From Vogesella alkaliphila (GTDB taxonomy: Bacteria > Pseudomonadota > Gammaproteobacteria > Burkholderiales > Chromobacteriaceae), in the NCBI RefSeq assembly GCF_014652475.1, contig NZ_BMYW01000008.1:1-64000 (forward strand): a DNA stretch of 64,000 bases. The letters run 5' to 3'. The position numbers were made by a program, and so were the translations under genes. Within the stretch, counting starts at the first letter, position 1; each line of letters begins with the position of its first letter. Of this stretch, positions 59,398 through 64,000 are shown in pieces. Below the pieces are notes generated by a model, which was given only the letters and a program-made list of their open reading frames with translations, searched no databases and was not told the DNA's origin.

Positions 59398-62022
59398 TTA
59401 TTCCTTGCGGTTGGAGCCGGCCACCAGCGGGAAGACATAGACGCGGCACTCCAGCGCACCGTTGTACAGCAGCGGGCGCGCTTCGGCATTCAGGCGCATC
59501 AGGGCCGGCAGGCGGCTGTCGGCGGTCATCAGGTGCGCGGTCCAGCCGGCAAAGTTGCGCTTCAGCCAAGTCGCCAGGCGCGGGTACAGCTCGGCCAGCG
59601 AATCCTGCTCGTCGAGGCGGACGCCGTACGGCGGGTTGCACACCAGCAGGCCGCTGGCGGCGGGCGCCTGCAGCTCGGTGGCGTCGCCGTGGCTGAGCGT
59701 GACCAGCGACTCCAGGCCGCAGCGCGTCAGGTTGTGGCGGGCAATCTCCACCATTTCCAGCGACGCGTCGTTGCCGTAGATCGCCAGCTTCTCCAGCGGG
59801 CGTACCGCCAGCTCGGCGTCGTTGCGGATGCTGTGCCACAGCAGGTCGTTGTGGGTGTTCAGCTTTTCGAAGGCAAAACTGCGCAGCCGGCCCGGTGCGC
59901 GGTTGAGCGCGATGTCGGCGGCTTCCACCAGGAAGGTGCCGCTGCCGCACATCGGGTCCAGCAGCGGCTGGCTGCCGTTGTAGCCGGCGCCGAGCAGGAT
60001 GCCGGCGGCCAGGTTTTCGCGCAGCGGCGCCTCGCCGGTCTCGTCGCGCCAGCCGCGCTTGAACAGCGCCTCGCCGCTGGTGTCGAGATAGATCTGCACG
60101 TCGAAGCCGGACAGGAACACGCGGATGCGGATGTCCGGACGGCGGGTGTCCACGCTCGGGCGCTCGTCGTTCAGCGCGCGGAAGCGGTCGCAGATCGCGT
60201 CCTTCACGATCAGCGACACGTAGTCGATGCTGCGCAGGCGGGCGTGGCCGTCGGTCTTCACCTTGATGGTGTTGCCGACGTCGAACAGCGCCGGCCAGTC
60301 GATGCTCTTGGCCAGGGTGTAGATGTCGCGCTCGATCTGGAAGCTGCCTTGCGCCAGCTGTTGCAGCAGGCGGCTGGCGGTGCGCGAGTGCAGGTTGACC
60401 CGCATCATCACTTCCTGGTTGCCGGTGAAGTGCACGCCGCCGTCTGTCAGTTGCAGGTCGATGCCGCCCTGCTGGCGGATTTCCTCGGCCAGCAGTTTTT
60501 CCAGGCCGCGCGGGCAGCTGGCGAACAGCGCCAGCTGGCCTTGCTGCAGGACGCGGGCTTGCGGCTTGGCGTACGGGGTGCGGCCAACGTTGGCCGCATC
60601 GCCGCGTTGCGGTGCGTTGCCGCGCGGGGCTTCGCTGCGATGCGGCGCATTACCCTTGCCGAACAGCGAGCGCGGCGCCTGTTCGTCGCGCTCGAAGCGC
60701 GGCTTGTCCTCGCGCGGCCACGGCTTGCGTTCGCCGTCGCGCGGCGCGCTGCTGCGGTCGAAGGTGCGATCACGCTGGAAGCCGCCTTGCTCGCCACGGG
60801 CGTCAAAGGTACGGTTGCGCTGGAAGCCGCCGTCGCGGGTTTCGCCGTACGGACGGTCGTCGCGGCGTGGGGCACGCTCGCCGCTGTCGCGCGGCTCGTC
60901 GCGGCGCGGCGTTTTCAGGAACGACTTCGGACGCGCCGGTTCGGCGGCTTCGCGTCGTTCGGCGGCCGGAAAGTCGCGCGGTGTGCTGTCGCCCTCGTCG
61001 CGGCGCGGCGTTTTCAGGAAGGACTTCGGACGCGCCGGCTCGGCCGGTTCGCGCCGCTCCGGTGCCTGGAAGTCCGGATGCGCCTTGCCGCGGATGCCGG
61101 CCACGCGGTCGCGGGTGTAGCTGCGCTCGCCGCTGGCGGCCGCGCTGTCGCTGCTGGCTGGTGCTGCCGGGGTGTTGTCTTCGATCTTGCGGTTGCCGAA
61201 CAGCACTTTCGGGCCTTGGCCCTCGGCGGCCGGGCTGCGCGGTGCGCTATCGCGCTGGAAACCGCCCTCGCGCGGCTTGTCGCCACCGAAACGCGGTTTG
61301 TCGTCAAAGCGTGGCTTGTTGAAACCGCCGTCGCGCGGTGCCTGCTCGCGATCACGCTGGAAGCCGCCCTCGCGTGGCTTGTCGCCACCGAAGCGCGGTT
61401 TGTCGTCGAAGCGCGGCTTGCTGAAGCCGCCGTCGCGCGGCGCCTGCTCGCGGTCGCGCTGGAAATTGCCGTCGCGTGGCTTGTCGCCGCCGAAGCGCGG
61501 CTTGTTGAAGCCTCCGTCGCGCGGCGCCTGCTCGCGGTCGCGCTGGAAGCTGCCCTCGCGTGGCTTGTCGCCGCCGAAACGCGGTTTGTCGTCGAAGCGC
61601 GGCTTGTTGAAACCGCCTTCGCGCGGCGCCTGCTCGCGGTCGCGCTGGAAGCTGCCCTCGCGTGGCTTGTCGCCGCCGAAGCGCGGTTTGTCGTCAAAGC
61701 GCGGCTTGTTGAAACCGCCCTCGCGTGGCTTGTCGCCGCCGAAACGCGGTTTGTCGTCGAAGCGTGGCTTGTTGAAACCGCCTTCGCGCGGCTGATCGCC
61801 AGCGAAACGCGGTTTGTCGCTGCCGAAGCGCGGGTCCCGGTCACGGGGCGCGCCGAAGCGACCTTCCTGCCGTGCATCGCCGGAGCGTGGTTGTTGCTGG
61901 AATGGTTTGTCGCCACGCGGGCCGGGCGGGGCATTGTTCCCGGCTGGTGGCGTGGCGCGCTCGGCGGTCGGAGTGGGCTGACGGCGTTGCGCGGCGCGCT
62001 GGCGGGAACGGAAGGTCGACAT
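59398..62022 (-). CDS. THUMP-domain RNA methyltransferase (RlmL-type) with long repetitive disordered N-terminus
   Basis: An 874-residue protein in two parts. Residues about 490-874 are a normal class I enzyme of the RlmL/YcbY N-half type (23S rRNA m2G2445): a THUMP region (GLEKLLAEEIRQQGGIDLQL onward), the SAM motif LLDPMCGSGTFLVEAADIAL and catalytic NPPYG. The first ~480 residues are disordered, rich in Arg, Gly, Asp, Pro and Phe: about seven repeats of DKPRFGGDKPR...GGFNKPRFD (units of 21, 28 or 34 residues, about 69-259), then two SFLKTPRRDE blocks and QRDRTFD-type runs. Family members are usually about 370-400 residues. A palindromic motif pair (60579-60598) sits exactly in the linker (AANVGR). 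The RNA target is inferred. Confidence 0.88.
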   Translation of the reverse strand: MSTFRSRQRAAQRRQPTPTAERATPPAGNNAPPGPRGDKPFQQQPRSGDARQEGRFGAPRDRDPRFGSDKPRFAGDQPREGGFNKPRFDDKPRFGGDKPREGGFNKPRFDDKPRFGGDKPREGSFQRDREQAPREGGFNKPRFDDKPRFGGDKPREGSFQRDREQAPRDGGFNKPRFGGDKPRDGNFQRDREQAPRDGGFSKPRFDDKPRFGGDKPREGGFQRDREQAPRDGGFNKPRFDDKPRFGGDKPREGGFQRDSAPRSPAAEGQGPKVLFGNRKIEDNTPAAPASSDSAAASGERSYTRDRVAGIRGKAHPDFQAPERREPAEPARPKSFLKTPRRDEGDSTPRDFPAAERREAAEPARPKSFLKTPRRDEPRDSGERAPRRDDRPYGETRDGGFQRNRTFDARGEQGGFQRDRTFDRSSAPRDGERKPWPREDKPRFERDEQAPRSLFGKGNAPHRSEAPRGNAPQRGDAANVGRTPYAKPQARVLQQGQLALFASCPRGLEKLLAEEIRQQGGIDLQLTDGGVHFTGNQEVMMRVNLHSRTASRLLQQLAQGSFQIERDIYTLAKSIDWPALFDVGNTIKVKTDGHARLRSIDYVSLIVKDAICDRFRALNDERPSVDTRRPDIRIRVFLSGFDVQIYLDTSGEALFKRGWRDETGEAPLRENLAAGILLGAGYNGSQPLLDPMCGSGTFLVEAADIALNRAPGRLRSFAFEKLNTHNDLLWHSIRNDAELAVRPLEKLAIYGNDASLEMVEIARHNLTRCGLESLVTLSHGDATELQAPAASGLLVCNPPYGVRLDEQDSLAELYPRLATWLKRNFAGWTAHLMTADSRLPALMRLNAEARPLLYNGALECRVYVFPLVAGSNRKE
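60579..60598. repeat. Palindromic motif pair in the methyltransferase linker
   Basis: TGCGGCCAACGTTGGCCGCA, third perfect palindrome of the window, encoding AANVGR between the disordered region and the THUMP domain. Confidence 0.88.
60895..61056 (-). repeat. Duplicated ~63-base block in the disordered coding region
   Basis: Two near-identical copies (about 60895-60957 and 60994-61056) encode RRE-P/A-AEPARPKSFLKTPRRDE, spaced about 99 bases apart. Confidence 0.75.
61246..61818 (-). repeat. Tandem coding repeats (DKPRF/GGDKPR/GGFNKPRFD units)
   Basis: About seven in-frame units of 63, 84 or 102 bases, sharing long identical stretches such as CGCGGTTTGTCGTCGAAGCG. Unit lengths are all multiples of three, so copy number can change without breaking the frame. 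The near-identity suggests recent expansion or ongoing slippage/recombination. Confidence 0.9.
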
Positions 62023-62137
62023 CTGAGGGTAATCCTTTCAAAACAATCCTCTATTCTAGCCGATTTCACCGGCGACTTCTTGGTAGTCGCGGATGATTGG
62101 TTTACCATGCCCGGTTCGATTCGGAGTGGATGATGCG

Positions 62138-63208
62138 ATGACCTTGCAGTCGGCGTTTGCGGCGCGCCTCGTCGCCTGGCAGAAACAGCACGGCCGGCAC
62201 GGTTTGCCGTGGCAGGTCAGTGACCCCTACCGCGTGTGGCTGTCGGAAATCATGCTGCAGCAGACGCAGGTGACGACGGTGCTCGGCTACTACGCGCGCT
62301 TTCTCGAACGCTTCCCGGATCTCGCCACCCTGGCTGCGGCGCCGGTGGACGACGTGCTGGCACACTGGAGCGGCCTCGGCTACTACACCCGCGCCCGCAA
62401 TCTGCACAAGGCAGCGCAGCAGGTGATGGCCGGCTTTGGCTGCGCGTTTCCGGCGCGGCGCGAGGCGATCGAGACGCTGCCCGGCATCGGTCGCTCCACC
62501 GCGGCGGCGATTGCCGCCTTTGCCTTCGGCCAGCGGGAAACCATACTCGACGGCAATGTCAAACGCGTGCTGACGCGCTGCTTCGGCGTCGACGGCTATC
62601 CCGGCGACAAGAAGGTCGAGGCGCAGCTGTGGACGCTGGCGGAGAGCCTGCTGCCGGCCGCCGACGGCGACATGGTCGCCTATACCCAGGGGCTGATGGA
62701 TCTGGGCGCCACCGTCTGCACCCGCTCGCGCCCGGCCTGCGGTGTCTGTCCGATGGCGGACGGCTGCGTCGCCGCCCGCGACGGCCGCACCGCCGAGCTG
62801 CCGCAGCGCAAGCCGAAAAAGGCGCAGCCGGAGCGGGAGACGGTGATGCTGATCGCGCTGCACCGGGGACAGGTGCTGCTGCAGCGCCGGCCGCCTTCCG
62901 GCATCTGGGGCGGGCTGCTGTCGCTGCCGGAGTTCGAGTCCACGCTGGCGATTGCCGACTGGCTGGCGGACAACGGCGACGGCGAGCTGCTGCCGGCGTG
63001 GCCGGAATTGCGGCACGTGTTTACCCATTTCCGCCTCACCATCACGCCGCAGTGCGTGCCGCTGCAAAGGTTGGCCGCAAGTCATTGCGCTGAAGACGGC
63101 CATGTCTGGCTGCCGCTGGTGCAGGCGCTGGACGCCGGCGTGCCGACCCCGGTACGCAAATTGCTGTTGCAGGCCTTGCGGTCGCCGGCCGGCGCCACCA
63201 TTGATTAA
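62138..63208 (+). CDS. mutY: A/G-specific adenine glycosylase MutY
   Basis: A 356-residue base-excision enzyme removing A mispaired with 8-oxoG. Seen: SEIMLQQTQVTTVLGYY (catalytic Glu), the HhH LPGIGRSTAAAIAAFAFG with the catalytic Asp in ILDGNVKRVL, the [4Fe-4S] pattern CTRSRPACGVCPMADGC and a C-terminal NUDIX-like 8-oxoG domain. Start ATG 62138 (MTLQSAFAARL) is 115 bases from the divergent methyltransferase start. A motif core (63070-63079) encodes QRLAAS in the C-terminal domain. Confidence 0.97.
   Translation: MTLQSAFAARLVAWQKQHGRHGLPWQVSDPYRVWLSEIMLQQTQVTTVLGYYARFLERFPDLATLAAAPVDDVLAHWSGLGYYTRARNLHKAAQQVMAGFGCAFPARREAIETLPGIGRSTAAAIAAFAFGQRETILDGNVKRVLTRCFGVDGYPGDKKVEAQLWTLAESLLPAADGDMVAYTQGLMDLGATVCTRSRPACGVCPMADGCVAARDGRTAELPQRKPKKAQPERETVMLIALHRGQVLLQRRPPSGIWGGLLSLPEFESTLAIADWLADNGDGELLPAWPELRHVFTHFRLTITPQCVPLQRLAASHCAEDGHVWLPLVQALDAGVPTPVRKLLLQALRSPAGATID
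63070..63079 (-). repeat. Dispersed motif core in mutY
   Basis: AAAGGTTGGCCGCA on +, one base short of the 14-base motif. Confidence 0.7.
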
Positions 63209-63247
63209 CCCCGAGACGCCATCACAGGCAGGGTGAAAGACTAGACC

Positions 63248-64000
63248 ATGGTTTCCGTTGTTCGATCTGTTGCCGATACGCTGGCCGATGCGGCCGATCC
63301 GGGGCGCTGGCTGGCGCAGCTGTCCAGCTCGGTCGCGCCCGACGACATGGCGATGCTGGAAAAGGCGTTTGCCGCGGCGCGCGAGCTGTACCGCGACAAG
63401 AAGCTGCCGCACACCGGCGAGGACGTGTTCAGCCACGCGGTGGCGGCGGCGGCCATCGTCGCCGACCTCAACCTGCTGACCGACGCCATCGTCGCCACGC
63501 TGCTGTTCGCGGTGCCGGACTATCGCGACGACTGGCAGGAGTGGCTGCCCAAGGCGTTCAACCGTACCGTGCTGACGCTGGTGGAAGGCGGCAACCGCGT
63601 GCGCCGCCTCACCGAGATCGCGCGCATCGACAAGTTCGCCACGCCGGAAGACAGCGCGCGGCAGGCGGAAACCATGCGCAAGATGCTGCTGGCGATGGTG
63701 GCCGACATCCGCGTGGTGCTGATCAAGCTGGCGTGGCGCACGCAGACCATGCACTACCTGCCGCAGTGCGACGAGGCCGTCCGCCGCCAGATCGCGCGCG
63801 AGACGCTGGAGCTGTTCGCGCCGCTGGCCAACCGCCTCGGCGTGTGGCAGATCAAGTGGGAGCTGGAGGACCTCGGCTTCCGCCACACCGACCCGGACAA
63901 CTACAAGAAGATCGCCAAGCTGCTCGACGAGCGGCGGCTGGAGCGCATCGACTACATCGAACGGGTGCTGGACACCCTGCGCGGCGAGCTGCGCCAGGCC
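63248..64000 (+). CDS. relA: (p)ppGpp synthetase RelA, N-terminal part
   Basis: The first 251 codons of a RelA/SpoT-family enzyme running off the right edge. The HD region has the RelA-type loss of hydrolase residues: where SpoT has a HD pair after LLHD the sequence reads ATLLFAVPDYRDD, and the first His-rich turn reads HTGEDVFSHAVAAAAI. KLAWRTQTMHYLP and LFAPLANRLGVWQIKWELED lead into the synthetase domain, which lies outside the window. RelA makes (p)ppGpp on stalled ribosomes. It follows mutY by 39 bases and may be co-transcribed. Confidence 0.93.
   Translation, partial: MVSVVRSVADTLADAADPGRWLAQLSSSVAPDDMAMLEKAFAAARELYRDKKLPHTGEDVFSHAVAAAAIVADLNLLTDAIVATLLFAVPDYRDDWQEWLPKAFNRTVLTLVEGGNRVRRLTEIARIDKFATPEDSARQAETMRKMLLAMVADIRVVLIKLAWRTQTMHYLPQCDEAVRRQIARETLELFAPLANRLGVWQIKWELEDLGFRHTDPDNYKKIAKLLDERRLERIDYIERVLDTLRGELRQA

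Noticed and set aside
61246-61818. Possible CRISPR array
   Set aside because: The regular repeats are coding units (multiples of three, encoding DKPRF-type peptides) without unique spacers, and no cas gene is present.
59284-62133. 949-codon open frame on + opposite the methyltransferase gene
   Set aside because: It is the complement of the GC-rich repeat gene; the minus frame has THUMP and NPPYG motifs while the + frame is low-complexity Ala/Val/Arg without any domain.
63248-64000. SpoT-type bifunctional enzyme
   Set aside because: The HD hydrolase residues are replaced (ATLLFAVPDY), which is the RelA pattern.

Overview
The window is a GC-rich (by eye about 64%) chromosomal segment from a betaproteobacterium. 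The best guess is order Neisseriales, family Chromobacteriaceae (Chromobacterium/Vogesella-like). The guess rests on the tpiA-secG-tRNA-Leu-nuoA-N synteny followed by a DUF2818 gene, an SAH riboswitch before ahcY, metK divergent from two lipid A acyltransferase genes, and the type VI secretion genes. No sequence search could be run, so genus is not assigned.

Layout. 1-13539: one end of a type VI secretion (T6SS) cluster, all on +: vgrG tail, DUF4123 adaptor, VasX-like membrane-active effector, membrane protein (likely immunity), tssF, tssG, clpV, an unrecognised membrane protein, a PAAR tip protein and tssA. 13656-23000: housekeeping and small metabolic genes (dusA, rdgB, hemW, ridA, a MerR regulator, a flavodoxin-fold oxidoreductase, a LysE-type exporter, sstT, a PhzF-like protein, a phosphoesterase, a DUF2147 protein). 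23016-25064: recG. 25141-30599 (minus): phosphate uptake by pit and pstSCAB, with a putative Pho box before pstS. 30746-46797: tpiA, secG, tRNA-Leu(GAG) and the 14-gene complex I operon nuoA-N plus a DUF2818 gene. 47094-52779: two lipid A acyltransferases (minus), then metK, riboswitch-controlled ahcY and metF, which form the activated-methyl cycle. 52843-58298: a degenerate GGDEF protein, an Lrp-type regulator and a tyrosine/homogentisate branch (hppD, a fumarylacetoacetase-like gene, maiA; no hmgA here). 58410-64000: two identical tRNA-Phe genes, a MarC-family protein, an rRNA methyltransferase with a very long repetitive disordered N-terminus, mutY and the start of relA.

The most unusual signal is not a gene. 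A short motif, TGCGGCCAACSTTG (S = C or G), is scattered over the whole window on both strands. By hand I count 39 copies of the 10-base core TGCGGCCAAC, 22 of them extending to 14 bases; base composition alone would predict well under one 10-base match. Exact 14-base copies are concentrated between genes, sometimes lie as inverted pairs that form hairpins or terminator arms, occur three times as a perfect 20-base palindrome, and also sit inside genes, where they seem to be tolerated as linker residues (three times in hemW alone). This behaves like the DNA uptake sequences of Neisseriaceae and Pasteurellaceae but with a different word. I propose it as a candidate uptake-type or otherwise genome-wide recognition motif; other explanations (repeat family, methylation or nucleoid-protein site) remain open.

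Other points of interest: an AT-rich block covering the C-terminus of the T6SS effector and the N-terminus of its presumed immunity protein, with a motif copy at its right edge; the methyltransferase with seven DKPRF-type repeats; and a GGDEF protein that has lost its signature residues.
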